A stretch of 64,000 nucleotides of DNA from Pseudoxanthomonas yeongjuensis. GTDB taxonomy: Bacteria; Pseudomonadota; Gammaproteobacteria; Xanthomonadales; Xanthomonadaceae. The notes beneath the pieces are model-generated. The model worked only from the letters and a program-made list of their open reading frames with translations, searched no databases and was not told the origin of the DNA. How positions within the stretch are numbered: the stretch's first letter is position 1; each line of letters opens with the position of its first letter. The stretch is from assembly GCF_010093345.1 (NCBI RefSeq), contig NZ_PDWT01000012.1, positions 1 to 64,000 on the forward strand. Direction: 5' to 3'. Made by a program: the position numbers and the translations under genes. Shown in pieces: positions 9,401-16,963 of this stretch.

Positions 9401-9784
9401 GTATTCACCCGTCGCCGGATCGAGAATGACGCCGCTGATGGCGCCACTGCCAGCGGTTTGGCGGACTGAGGCGCTTTCCGACTTTTTTTGCAGCAGGACC
9501 ACCCCGCCCTCTTCCGACTTTATCTCCAGTCCGGCGGCATCCAGCAACTTGCGCAAGGCTTCGCGCACGTCCATTTCGCCGCTGATCGCGGGGATTTCAA
9601 CGCCCTCGAGCGAACCGGCGGGGGCGACGATCTGGATGCCGCCCTGGCGCGCCAGCTCCGGAATGGCGCTGACGGCCGGTTGCGCCGGCACGTCGAAGCG
9701 GCGTTGCTGCGCCATCGCGCCGGGAGCGGAAGACAGCGCCACGACGATGGCGCTGCTTAGCAGGAATTTCTTGTAACGGATCAT
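6404..9784 (-). CDS. TonB-dependent receptor/transducer with N-terminal STN signalling domain
   Basis: An 1126-residue outer-membrane receptor. Residues 1-25 are a signal peptide. Residues 28-98 form the secretin/TonB N-terminal (STN) domain that signals to FecR-type partners. About 112-195 is a carboxypeptidase-regulatory-like beta sandwich. The plug follows (about 230-345, with PRNISLRGLPAKYTGVTLNG), then the beta barrel, closing GRRASVGIRVRF with the terminal Phe expected of outer-membrane proteins. It lies 88 bases downstream of fecR, which fits FecA-like three-partner surface signalling, and upstream of three exported phosphoesterase-type genes. The barrel type matches large Xanthomonas/Caulobacter receptors for oligomeric substrates. 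The ligand is unknown; a phosphate-containing compound is my inference from neighbours. Confidence 0.9.
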   Translation of the reverse strand: MIRYKKFLLSSAIVVALSSAPGAMAQQRRFDVPAQPAVSAIPELARQGGIQIVAPAGSLEGVEIPAISGEMDVREALRKLLDAAGLEIKSEEGGVVLLQKKSESASVRQTAGSGAISGVILDPATGEYLRNARIKLNGRQVATSTDRGEFRINDVPAGSQQLSVEFTGFITASRSIDVRAGETAAPVVELFVSGGELANADAATLDTVTSIGAREGDARAIMEQRASMNVTNTLSAESFGEIGDGNPGEFLKYMPGVDFDVVADDAPRNISLRGLPAKYTGVTLNGVSLPGIDANSASSRTFSFEQSALAGVDSISINKTTSADMDANAPAGTIDIRTRNAFDAKGRKIVVSLGGTTHSGLWDSRKTGWMEGGYDTKWLPSSSINYSDVFFDNRLGIAAGISSITNLVEQVQINSSRNYVATATSPDPYAVTQIAATGYDREYNRRVASLSADFKATDELILSLTASVSRGDIDPSQVIPTFTNGRATAANPHEGDPSKDWVTHYPAGTDTLTQAANYTYKIGYSRNFVPRFVWQNENFKLDGNLFSASSNSRYASGKKGQVSNLLNTMSAKGNYSASRSDWMHQDWDIQQIDGVDWALPEAWTLANYSGALGSSSRPSIRTTSGSAAELDYRGGALNFEFYQDIGDVAVAWKTGAKSTFADYEYANTSDANIWTYNGPLTNAEFLREVQSANQWHSGESGMTVNTLGGGDLYVYSLARIYQMMQANPEQWVRSETAAQWYNANIANANRIDENINSVYFMGTADLTDKLKAQAGIRWEQTNETGHDFDPLSADDVRAAGYAVSASTGRATTVDGLKYQYLSNPRKQTKSSYSDFFPSASVKYSVTDSLDIHAGYSKTIMRPEVGDLAGVWSVDYGTEDGNVLTAPNMNLRPEYSDNFSIRATQYFEPVGLIAFGLFHNRIKDLISTATMTPGDFGYDGDEPIDLVVTTANSDRDISINGYEFEFNHAMDYLPGALSGMTVRGSYTHTNPSETFERVAKQVASFGLGWKYGPARLNLNTVWSDEKDRGPTAAVKVDNGNGAYTLPYQEQPFDDYLEVNMSGGWTLVKKTKGNWFGLEAYFSVNNLFNQNRNTVYSNGPVGLGEKGHHSQIYITSGRRASVGIRVRF

Positions 9785-9872
9785 GGTCTCGGCTCTTGGA
9801 TGGCCGCGTGGGGATGCGGCAATGGGAGTTGAGAGGTATGGCCCGTCCGCTTCCGCTATCCGTCAAAAAAAT

Positions 9873-10847
9873 TTAATGTGCGCTGCCGATGACGATGCTC
9901 CCGCGCCCCTGCTGCACGCGCGCATCGAATACTTCGGCCACGGCAAGGCTGAAACCCACCGGATTGTTGGTGGCGAACAGGCCCGCCACCTGCATCTTCG
10001 CCAGTCGCGGATCGGCGATGACAATGCGCGTATCGCTATAACGGGCGAACTCGGCGACGGCCTGGCCCAGGGTTTCGCCTTGCAAGGCGATCTTGCCTTC
10101 GCGCCACGCGAGTTCGCGCGCCAGCCTGTCTGCAGCCACCGTTTCGACGTCGACGACCGCATCTTCGCCCACGGGCAGCAGGGCGCGGGTATTGGCATCC
10201 AGCCGCGTGCGTGCGCCGGGCAATTCCGCGTGTCCTTGCAGCACTACCATTTGCGTGGCCTGCGCCGGCAGCTTGCGCACGACGAAGGATGCCGCCGCGG
10301 CGCGGACCCGGCGCCCGTCCACTTCGATCATCACCGCCCCGTTCGCATTCGCCGAGACCACGAACAGTACTTCGCCGCGCACGACGCGTACGCGCTGCTG
10401 GCCAGCGTCGTCATGCACCTCGACCCGGCTGTCGGTGTTGAGGGTCATCGAATTGCCGCCGGCCAGCGGCACCAGGCGCATCTCGCCCTTGACCGTGGCG
10501 TAGGCGGTCGGCATGTGCAACGCGGCCGTCAACACCACCAGCAGCAGCGAGGCCGCCATCGCACCGCCCCATTCCAGCAGGCATCGGCGGGTGGAGCCGG
10601 GCCGCCGAGAAGGCTCCGCTCCAGTCCGGAACTCCTCCGGATCGTATCGCGGACCAAGCGCGCTGGCGGATTCGCTGCGCAGCCATAGCGCCCTGGCGCG
10701 CAGGTAAGCCCCTCGCCGCCGCGCATCGCCGGCCAGCCATCGCTTCAGTTCCTCGGCCTCCGCGGAAGACAGCCGCCCGCGGTCCCACCGCGCCACCCAC
10801 TGTGCGGCGGTCCGTTCAATCTCCCGGCTGGTTTCGCGATCGTCCAT
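9873..10847 (-). CDS. FecR-family anti-sigma factor/signal relay
   Basis: A 324-residue inner-membrane protein. Residues 13-55 (AAQWVARWDRGRLSSAEAEE...) are the cytoplasmic DUF4880-type sigma-binding segment, 94-112 a single membrane helix, about 118-215 the periplasmic FecR domain, and the C-terminal 70 residues the STN-interacting DUF4974-like module. The ATG at 10847 is chosen because the DUF4880 region begins there; it overlaps the 3' end of the sigma-factor gene by 32 bases, implying coupled translation. With the sigma factor and the STN receptor downstream it forms a complete FecI-FecR-FecA-type circuit: ligand binding outside frees or activates the sigma factor inside. Confidence 0.88.
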   Translation of the reverse strand: MDDRETSREIERTAAQWVARWDRGRLSSAEAEELKRWLAGDARRRGAYLRARALWLRSESASALGPRYDPEEFRTGAEPSRRPGSTRRCLLEWGGAMAASLLLVVLTAALHMPTAYATVKGEMRLVPLAGGNSMTLNTDSRVEVHDDAGQQRVRVVRGEVLFVVSANANGAVMIEVDGRRVRAAAASFVVRKLPAQATQMVVLQGHAELPGARTRLDANTRALLPVGEDAVVDVETVAADRLARELAWREGKIALQGETLGQAVAEFARYSDTRIVIADPRLAKMQVAGLFATNNPVGFSLAVAEVFDARVQQGRGSIVIGSAH

Positions 10848-11457
10848 TGGCGCGCCCTTTTTCTCTCTCCAATTGCTTGGAGGTTTTGACAGGTGGGTTT
10901 CCGCCACTGGCGAACCATTCCCCCAGCCAGCGGATGCCACGGGCGATGTGTTTCTCGACGGTGCTTTCGGAAAGGTCCATGCGCACGGCGATTTCGCGCT
11001 GGGACAATTCATGGATGCGGCGCAAAACGAAGGCTTCCCGGGTCTGGCCCGGCATGGACGCGATTATTTCTGCCAGTCGGCGCAGCTCATCGCGGCTGGC
11101 GGCGCTTTGCTCCGGGGTGGCGGCCTCGTCGGTGAATTCGAACCGCTCGAGGTCCTCGACCGCCAGAATGGGCACGATTCGCGACCGACGGATGTTGCGC
11201 ACCACCAGCGAACGGGCTATCTGGAACAGGTAGGCACGCGGATGCTGGATGTCGTCCACCCGCTCGCGCTCTGCCAGCACCGCGTAGCTTTCCTGGATGA
11301 TGTCATCCACTCCCGCCGCATCGATGCTGCGCCGACACGACAACCAGCCGCGCAGTGCCGCCTCGTGCGGCAGGACATGGTGCAGGAACCAGCGCGTCCG
11401 CTCCTCTGCATCGGCAGCGACCATCGACCGTTGCCCTTGTTGCGAATTCCGCTCCAT
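10816..11457 (-). CDS. ECF sigma factor, FecI type
   Basis: A 213-residue extracytoplasmic-function sigma factor. Region 2 is visible (DDIIQESYAVLAERERVDDI, then HPRAYLFQIARSLVVRNIRR), as is region 4 (MPGQTREAFVLRRIHELSQR, then EIAVRMDLSESTVEKHIARG). An ATG at 11457 is used; a GTG immediately before it (11460) and a further ATG at 11424 are possible. It is transcribed with fecR (32-base overlap) and is expected to activate the downstream receptor and phosphoesterase genes. No ECF promoter consensus could be assigned with confidence in the 88-base gap upstream of the receptor. Confidence 0.9.
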   Translation of the reverse strand: MERNSQQGQRSMVAADAEERTRWFLHHVLPHEAALRGWLSCRRSIDAAGVDDIIQESYAVLAERERVDDIQHPRAYLFQIARSLVVRNIRRSRIVPILAVEDLERFEFTDEAATPEQSAASRDELRRLAEIIASMPGQTREAFVLRRIHELSQREIAVRMDLSESTVEKHIARGIRWLGEWFASGGNPPVKTSKQLEREKGRANGRSRNQPGD

Positions 11458-11825
11458 CACGCAAATCCCCGGGCACGTACAGGCGACAAACCTCCGAAGC
11501 TAGACGCTGAACATGACGGTTGCGTGTATAGAGCCCACAAGTGCAGGCGTATATGCGAGCCGATTGGATACCGGCATCCTTGTTCGCCGACAACGACAAG
11601 CGCTACTCCATCAGTGCGCCATCGCTGGCGCCTTCACTGGTTTGCTGGAATACGCCGAATAACGACATTCCATCCTTGCGAACGGCCGTTTCGGGGGCGG
11701 AACCGACCATCGCCAGCCCGATCAAGGCACATGGCTTGCCGGTCTCCTGGCTCCAGCCTGCCTTGCCGATTCCAGTGATACGCGCATCATGCCGGCTCGC
11801 CGGCAATTGGCCTTACGATACCGGC
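11458..11825. other. 368-base gap with no convincing gene between the sigma factor and aceK
   Basis: The gap lies between two divergent genes, so promoters for both should be here. A plus-strand frame from 11541 runs into aceK, and a minus-strand frame (11603-11806, TTG start) is open for 67 codons. Neither has a ribosome-binding site or a recognisable product. A small GCCGGC-TC-GCCGGC hairpin lies around 11791-11804 just ahead of aceK. I could not assign clear -35/-10 boxes. The stretch may be decayed coding sequence. Confidence 0.5.
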
Positions 11826-13532
11826 ATGCAGCCCGCCGACGCCTTCGCCACCATCATCCGCGACGCCTTCGCCGACTATCACGCGCGCTTCGCCGATATC
11901 ACCCGGCGCGCGCGGCGGCGGTTCGAGACCCGCGACTGGGCGGCGGCGCGCATCGACGCGGTGGAGCGCATCGAGCTGTACGACCAGTGCGTCGGCGAAT
12001 GCATGCTGCGGCTGGAGGCGAACCTGCAGCAGGGCGCCCACGACCGCGAACTGTGGTCGGCGATCCGCGACAGCTACGGGCGCCTGATCGAGGGCCTGAT
12101 CGACCGCGAACTGTTCAAGACCTTCTACAACACCCTGACCCGGCGCTTCTTCCGCACCCGCGGCGTGGACGCGGCGATCGAATTCATCGCCATGGACATC
12201 GAGCCCACCGATGCCATCACCCATCCGGTCGGGCGCCACAGCTACGCGGTGTCGGAACTGCGGCCGGTGGACAGCTTCACCCGGCTGCTCGGCGACTACC
12301 GCTTCGACGTGCCGTACGCGCACCGCACGCGTTGCGCCGCGGCGATAGTCATTCGCCTGCAGGACGACCTGGCCCACTGGGGACCGAACCCGGTGCGTTC
12401 GGTGGAGCTGCTGGAAACCGTGTTCTACCGCGAGCGCCGTGCCTATCTGGTCGGGCGCGTGTTCGGCGAGCACCGCTTCTCGCCGTGCGTCATCGCCCTG
12501 GTCAACGACGAACGCGGCCTGCGCGTGGACGCGGTGCTGACCCATCGCGCCGACGTCGCCCATCTCTTCAGTTATTCGCGCAGCTATTTCCACGCCGATC
12601 TGGGCACGGTCGGCGATGCGGTGGTGTTCCTGCGCACCTTGTTGCCGGTCAAGCCCATCGACGAGATCTACACCGTGCTCGGTCGGGCCAAGCAGGGCAA
12701 GACCGAGCGCTTCCGCACCTTCTTCCGCCACTTCGCCGCCCTGCCGCAGGAACCGTTGACCCAGGCCGAGGGCGAGCGCGGCATGGTCATGGCGGTGTTC
12801 ACCCTGCCCAGCTATCCGCTGGTGTTCAAGGTGATCCGCGACCGCTTCGCCTATCCCAAGGAAATGAACCGCGCACAGGTCGAGGGCAAGTACGCGCTGG
12901 TGTTCCTGCACGACCGCGTCGGCCGCCTGGTCGATGCGCAGCCGTACCGCTTCCTGCGCTTCCCGCGTTCGCGCTTCTCCACAGGTTTGCTTGAGGAACT
13001 GCTGCAGACCTGCGCCCACGGCATCACCGTCGATGGCGACGACATCGTCGTGCACCTGTGCTACGTGGAACGGCGCATGCGCCCGCTGAACCTTTACCTG
13101 CGCGAACAGGCGCCGGAAGCCGCGCGCCTGGCGGTGATCGACTACGGCCAGGCGATCAAGGACCTGGCCCGCAACAACATCTTCCCCGGCGACCTGCTGC
13201 TGAAGAATTTCGGCGTGTCCCGGCACGGGCGCGCGGTGTTCTACGACTACGATGAGCTGTGCCTGATCACCGAATGCAATTTCCGCGCGATCCCGCAGGC
13301 CCGCCACCATGAAGAGGAAATGGACGATGGCTGGTTCTACGCCGGACCCAACGACATCTTCCCCGAGCAGTTCCCGAAATTCCTCGGCCTGTCGCCACCG
13401 CTGATGGCGGCGCTGAAACACGCGCATGGCGAGATCTTCGACCCGGAATGGTGGCGCCAGCTGCAGGCGCGGCTGCGCGATGGCGACTATCCGGACACGC
13501 CGCCGTATCCGGACGCGGCGCGGCTGGCCTGA
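11826..13532 (+). CDS. aceK: Isocitrate dehydrogenase kinase/phosphatase
   Basis: A 568-residue bifunctional enzyme (the E. coli protein is about 578) that phosphorylates isocitrate dehydrogenase to divert isocitrate to the glyoxylate bypass and reverses this as a phosphatase. Recognisable AceK segments include [19 protein letters not shown] near the N-terminus, [47 protein letters not shown] and, near the C-terminus, [40 protein letters not shown], which carries the kinase-like catalytic and metal residues. The frame is open upstream to 11541, but family similarity begins at the ATG at 11826. It is not linked to aceA/aceB in this window and is followed convergently by an aldo/keto reductase. 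Confidence 0.95.
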   Translation: MQPADAFATIIRDAFADYHARFADITRRARRRFETRDWAAARIDAVERIELYDQCVGECMLRLEANLQQGAHDRELWSAIRDSYGRLIEGLIDRELFKTFYNTLTRRFFRTRGVDAAIEFIAMDIEPTDAITHPVGRHSYAVSELRPVDSFTRLLGDYRFDVPYAHRTRCAAAIVIRLQDDLAHWGPNPVRSVELLETVFYRERRAYLVGRVFGEHRFSPCVIALVNDERGLRVDAVLTHRADVAHLFSYSRSYFHADLGTVGDAVVFLRTLLPVKPIDEIYTVLGRAKQGKTERFRTFFRHFAALPQEPLTQAEGERGMVMAVFTLPSYPLVFKVIRDRFAYPKEMNRAQVEGKYALVFLHDRVGRLVDAQPYRFLRFPRSRFSTGLLEELLQTCAHGITVDGDDIVVHLCYVERRMRPLNLYLREQAPEAARLAVIDYGQAIKDLARNNIFPGDLLLKNFGVSRHGRAVFYDYDELCLITECNFRAIPQARHHEEEMDDGWFYAGPNDIFPEQFPKFLGLSPPLMAALKHAHGEIFDPEWWRQLQARLRDGDYPDTPPYPDAARLA

Positions 13533-13539
13533 GGCGAGC

Positions 13540-14505
13540 TCAGTCCTCGGCGCTGGCGGCATCCAGCGCCGCGATTTCCGTCGCCGACAAGGCAAGCCGC
13601 GTGGCCGCGACCAGATCGGCGAGTTGCGAAGTGGTGGTGGCGCTGGCGATGGGCGCGACGATGCCGGGGCGCGCGATCAGCCAGGCCAGCGCGACCTGTG
13701 TCGGGTTCGCGTTGCGATCGGCCGCGACCGCATCCAGTGCCTGCAGGATGCGTAGGCCGCGCGGGTTCAGGTATCGGTCGACCACGCTGGCGCCGCGCGC
13801 GGCGCTTTTCCCGGCGTCCGCGGCCTTGCGGTACTTGCCACTGAGGAAACCGCTGGCCAGCGAGTAGTAGCTGATCACGCCGATGCCCTCGGCGCGGATC
13901 AGCGGTTCGAGTCCGGACTCGTAGCCCGCGCGGTCGTAGAGGTTGTATTGCGGCTGCAGGGTTTCGTAACGCGGCAGGTTGTGCAGCTTCGACACCCGCA
14001 GCGCTTCGGCCAGGCGCGCGGCGCTGTAGTTGGAGGCGCCGATGGCGCGCACCTTGCCCTGTTCGATCAGGCGCGAGAAGGCGCCCAGGGTTTCCTCGAG
14101 GGGAACGGAAGGATCGTCTTCGTGCGCCTGGTACAGGTCGATGGTTTCGACCTGCAGGCGCCGCAGCGATCCTTCCACCGCTTCGGCGATGTTGGGCGCC
14201 GAAAGCCCGGCGTGTTCGCTCCACTTGCCGACCTTGGTGGCGATGACCAGGTCGTTGCGCTTGCCGCTGCGGCGCAACCAGCGCCCGAGGATGGTTTCCG
14301 AGTCGCCGCCATGGTTGCCGGGCACCCACGCCGAATAGGCATCGGCGGTATCGACCAGGTTGAAGCCGGCCCCGACGAAGGCATCGAGCAGCTTAAATGA
14401 AACCGCTTCGTCGGCGCTCCAGCCGAACACGTTGCCGCCGAACGCGAGTGGCTGCACCTTCAATCCGGATCTGCCCAGTTCACGGGCCTGCGAGGCGAGG
14501 GTCAT
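13540..14505 (-). CDS. Aldo/keto reductase
   Basis: A 321-residue cytosolic NADPH-dependent oxidoreductase with the (beta/alpha)8 fold. The catalytic tetrad pattern is visible: DTADAYS (Asp and Tyr), ATKVGK (Lys) and YQAHEDDP (His). The C-terminal cofactor region IARPGIVAPIASATTTSQLADLV is typical of the AKR11/YajO-like group. The ATG at 14505 is preceded by the frame continuing upstream without family features, so this start is chosen from similarity (MTLASQARELGRSGLKV). It is divergent from the exported methyltransferase-like gene and convergent with aceK. The substrate cannot be inferred; members reduce aldehydes and methylglyoxal. Confidence 0.9.
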   Translation of the reverse strand: MTLASQARELGRSGLKVQPLAFGGNVFGWSADEAVSFKLLDAFVGAGFNLVDTADAYSAWVPGNHGGDSETILGRWLRRSGKRNDLVIATKVGKWSEHAGLSAPNIAEAVEGSLRRLQVETIDLYQAHEDDPSVPLEETLGAFSRLIEQGKVRAIGASNYSAARLAEALRVSKLHNLPRYETLQPQYNLYDRAGYESGLEPLIRAEGIGVISYYSLASGFLSGKYRKAADAGKSAARGASVVDRYLNPRGLRILQALDAVAADRNANPTQVALAWLIARPGIVAPIASATTTSQLADLVAATRLALSATEIAALDAASAED

Positions 14506-14681
14506 GGGGGATTCCTGCGCTGGGAGTTCGACAGGATAGACGCCAAGAACCGCGTTTCCACGACGTGGCGTGCGGATACTGTGTTCCGCGACCGCTACCC
14601 GCGCGATAACCTTTTTTGAACAAAGCGCGCTTTTCAATCGACGTGATAGGCTCGCCGCACTTTGATCGTGGAGGGTTGCCG

Positions 14682-15533
14682 ATGAAACGTCTTTCCTTGT
14701 GCCTGGCCGTGCTGGTCGCCCTGACCGCCGCCTGTCCGTTGCTCGCGCAGGCACCGGCCGATGCCTCGCCGGCCAGCGCATCGTCGGCGCTCGACAACGC
14801 GCTGCAAGGCAGTTGGCGCGACCCGGCCAACGTGGCCCGCGATGCCCATCGCCATCCGCGGCAGACACTGGCGTTCTTCGGCATCGCGCCGACGCAGACG
14901 GTGATCGAGATCACCCCGGGCGGCGGCTGGTATGCGGAAATCCTGGCACCCTACCTGCGCGACAACGGCCGCTATGTCGCCGCGGTGGTCGATCCGGCCG
15001 CCGTTGCCGAGGGCAAGGGCCGCGAGTACCAGCAGAAGAGCAAGACCACGCTGGAATCGAAGTTCGCCGCTTCGCCGGCGCAATACGGCAAGGCGCAAGT
15101 GGTGGGCTACGACCCCAAGGCGCCGGTGTTCGGGCCTGCGGATTCGGCCGACCTGGTGCTGACTTTCCGCAACGTGCACAACTGGCGTTCGTCGGGACAG
15201 GCCGAGGGCATGTTCAAGGGCTTCTTCGCCGTGCTCAAGCCCGGCGCCACTTTGGGCGTGGTCGAGCATCGCGCCAGGACCGACGTTCCCGCCGACGACA
15301 AGAGCGGTTATGTCGGCGAGGCGCAGGTGATCGCGATGGCCGAGGCCGCCGGTTTCAAGCTGGCGGAAAAGAGCGAGGTCAACGCCAATCCGCGCGACAC
15401 CAAGGACCATCCCAACGGCGTGTGGACCCTGCCGCCCGCCAACAACCACGATGCGGTGGATGACGCGAAGTACAAGGCGATCGGTGAAAGCGACCGGATG
15501 ACTTTGCGGTTTGTGAAACCGCGCCGCGACTGA
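14682..15533 (+). CDS. Class I methyltransferase-fold protein with an export signal
   Basis: A 283-residue protein resembling COG4798-type predicted methyltransferases. Residues 1-22 (MKRLSLCLAVLVALTAACPL) are a signal peptide, and a Cys at 20 leaves a weak lipobox open as an alternative. The SAM-fold signatures are VIEITPGGGWYAEILAPYL (motif I), then DLVLTFRNVHNW and VLKPGATLGVVEHRA. A GGAGGG ribosome-binding site precedes the ATG at 14682. An exported protein would lack cytosolic S-adenosylmethionine, so whether it is an active methyltransferase is open. It stands alone with a strong terminator downstream. Divergent neighbour: aldo/keto reductase. Confidence 0.8.
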   Translation: MKRLSLCLAVLVALTAACPLLAQAPADASPASASSALDNALQGSWRDPANVARDAHRHPRQTLAFFGIAPTQTVIEITPGGGWYAEILAPYLRDNGRYVAAVVDPAAVAEGKGREYQQKSKTTLESKFAASPAQYGKAQVVGYDPKAPVFGPADSADLVLTFRNVHNWRSSGQAEGMFKGFFAVLKPGATLGVVEHRARTDVPADDKSGYVGEAQVIAMAEAAGFKLAEKSEVNANPRDTKDHPNGVWTLPPANNHDAVDDAKYKAIGESDRMTLRFVKPRRD

Positions 15534-15553
15534 CCCGCACCTGCAGGATTGCC

Positions 15554-15594
15554 GCCGCCGCGGCCCATGAATCCACGGGCCGCGGCGGCGTTTT
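15554..15594 (+). terminator. Intrinsic terminator after the methyltransferase-like gene
   Basis: A 13-base-pair perfect stem, GCCGCCGCGGCCC paired with GGGCCGCGGCGGC, closes a 10-base loop and is followed by G-TTTT. It separates the exported methyltransferase-like gene from the pseudouridine synthase gene. Confidence 0.85.
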
Positions 15595-15606
15595 CACCTG
15601 ACCACC

Positions 15607-16173
15607 ATGCTCATCGCCCTCAACAAACCCTTCAACGTCCTCTGCCAGTTCACCGACCGCAGCATTCCCCCGCGGCGGACGCTGGCGGAATTCGGATTGC
15701 CGGCGGACGTCTATGCCGCCGGCCGGCTGGATTACGACAGCGAAGGTTTGTTGCTGCTGACCGATGACGGGGTGTTGGCGAACCGGATCACCGATCCGCG
15801 CCACAAGCAGGCCAAGAGCTACTGGGTGCAGGTGGAAGGAGAACCCAAGCCGGAGCAACTCTCGGCCTTGCGCCAGGGCGTGGTGTTGAACGACGGCATC
15901 ACCCTGCCGGCGCGGGCGCGTGCATTGGAGTCCGCCCCTGCGCTATGGCCGCGCGATCCGCCGGTGCGTTTCCGGAAGACCGTGCCGGACGCGTGGATCG
16001 AACTGACGATCAGCGAAGGCCGCAACCGCCAGGTGCGGCGCATGACCGCGGCGGTCGGATTGCCGACGCTGCGCCTGGTGCGGGTTTCGGTGGGCGAGCA
16101 TGCGCTGGGCGGACTGCTGCCCGGCCAATGGAAGCCTTTGTCCCCCATGGAGACTTCCTCCACGCGCGCGTAG
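15607..16173 (+). CDS. rluE: 23S rRNA pseudouridine synthase, RluE-like
   Basis: A 188-residue RsuA/RluB/E/F-family pseudouridine synthase lacking an N-terminal S4 domain, as RluE does. The catalytic motif AAGRLDYDSEGLLLLTDDG carries the active Asp. Further family features are KSYWVQVEGEP and, later, LTISEGRNRQVRRMTAAVGLPTLRLVRVSVG. RluE modifies U2457 of 23S rRNA in E. coli, and the same site is assumed here. The start ATG at 15607 gives MLIALNKPFNVLCQFTD, matching the family N-terminus. It is monocistronic between a terminator and a REP palindrome that begins inside its stop codon region. Confidence 0.92.
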   Translation: MLIALNKPFNVLCQFTDRSIPPRRTLAEFGLPADVYAAGRLDYDSEGLLLLTDDGVLANRITDPRHKQAKSYWVQVEGEPKPEQLSALRQGVVLNDGITLPARARALESAPALWPRDPPVRFRKTVPDAWIELTISEGRNRQVRRMTAAVGLPTLRLVRVSVGEHALGGLLPGQWKPLSPMETSSTRA

Positions 16174-16274
16174 GAGCGGGCCTTGCCCGCGATGCTCTCC
16201 GTATCGAATCGAAATCAGTCGGGCAGGCTTGGTTTCATGGAAGCCAAAGGCATCGCGGCAAGGCCCGCTCCTAC
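16170..16274. repeat. REP-type palindrome, class A copy 1
   Basis: The left arm GTAGGAGCGGGCCTTGCCC (continuing GCGATGC) and the right arm that is nearly its reverse complement (ending GGCCCGCTCCTAC) enclose about 55 bases. Other class A copies in this window are at 19484, 28546 and 63780. It begins within the last codons of rluE. Confidence 0.9.
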
Positions 16275-16308
16275 GCTCCGAAGGAAGTCCTCTTGGGGGG
16301 GCAGAGGC

Positions 16309-16704
16309 TCAGGTTTCGGCGGAAGGCGCCGTGGTCTTGCGCGCGCGCGGCGCGCGCGGCGCGCGCGTGGACGCGGTCGTGGTCTTGCGTGCCTTGCCGG
16401 TGCCGTTGACGCGTTTGGCCTCGATGCGCCTGGAGCGGCCTTCGATCGGCGCGTTCAATGCTTCCTGCTTGCGCTTGCGGTGCGCCGCATAAGCCAGCAC
16501 GCCGACGCCGAGCGCCGCGGCCACGGCGACGATCGGATTGCGGCGGACGAATTTCACCGCCACGCGTCCGCCGGTCTTCACCGCGCCCATGGCCGCGCCG
16601 GTCTGCAGCAGCTTGGTGGCACTGGGTCCGACGTGCTTGAGGCTGGTGCCGGCCTGGCTGACCAGGTCCATGGCGCGGTCGGTGATGGTGGTGAGCTTGC
16701 TCAT
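16309..16704 (-). CDS. Small membrane-anchored basic protein (ElaB/DUF883-like tail, unassigned)
   Basis: A 131-residue protein. The N-terminal half is amphipathic (MSKLTTITDRAMDLVSQAG...). Then comes VRRNPIVAVAAALGVGVLAY, a single hydrophobic segment preceded by R-R-N-P, recalling the C-terminal anchor of ElaB/DUF883 proteins. It is followed by a very basic, low-complexity Lys/Arg/Ala/Thr tail ([12 protein letters not shown]) encoded by an alternating GCGCG tract at about 16336-16370. The start ATG at 16704 has no strong ribosome-binding site. I cannot name a function; ribosome or DNA association through the basic tail is only a guess. Confidence 0.65.
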   Translation of the reverse strand: MSKLTTITDRAMDLVSQAGTSLKHVGPSATKLLQTGAAMGAVKTGGRVAVKFVRRNPIVAVAAALGVGVLAYAAHRKRKQEALNAPIEGRSRRIEAKRVNGTGKARKTTTASTRAPRAPRARKTTAPSAET

Positions 16705-16830
16705 GCGGGTTGCTCCATGGAATGCGTGATTAGGGCTGCAGTTTCCGTCGACGGATGTTCAGGGCGTGTTAGCGCGGGCGCCTCTGCCCCACCGTGCGCT
16801 GAATGTATCGGATCGATCACGTGCAGGTTC

Positions 16831-16895
16831 GTGGGAGGGGCTTCAGCCCCGACGCTTTGCTTCTTCTCACATGTCGGGGCTGAAGCCCCTCCCAC
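16831..16895. repeat. REP-type palindrome, class C
   Basis: GTGGGAGGGGCTTCAGCCCC and its reverse complement face each other across about 25 bases. The outline is the same as the other REP classes (GTxGGAG start, internal small palindrome) but the stem sequence differs. It lies in the 259-base gap upstream of the small membrane protein; nothing else was found in that gap. Confidence 0.85.
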
Positions 16896-16963
16896 ATCTT
16901 GGTGGAAGTCGCCTTGGTGGCAGAAACCGCACTGCCCGGCTATCCGCTTTGTTCGGTGCGGTC

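Noticed and set aside
5054-9469. 1471-codon plus-strand open frame
   Set aside because: Exact antisense of phoD and the TonB receptor, whose motifs and termini are clear; low-complexity translation.
11603-11806. 67-codon minus-strand frame before aceK
   Set aside because: TTG start, no ribosome-binding site, no recognisable product; kept only as part of an unassigned gap.
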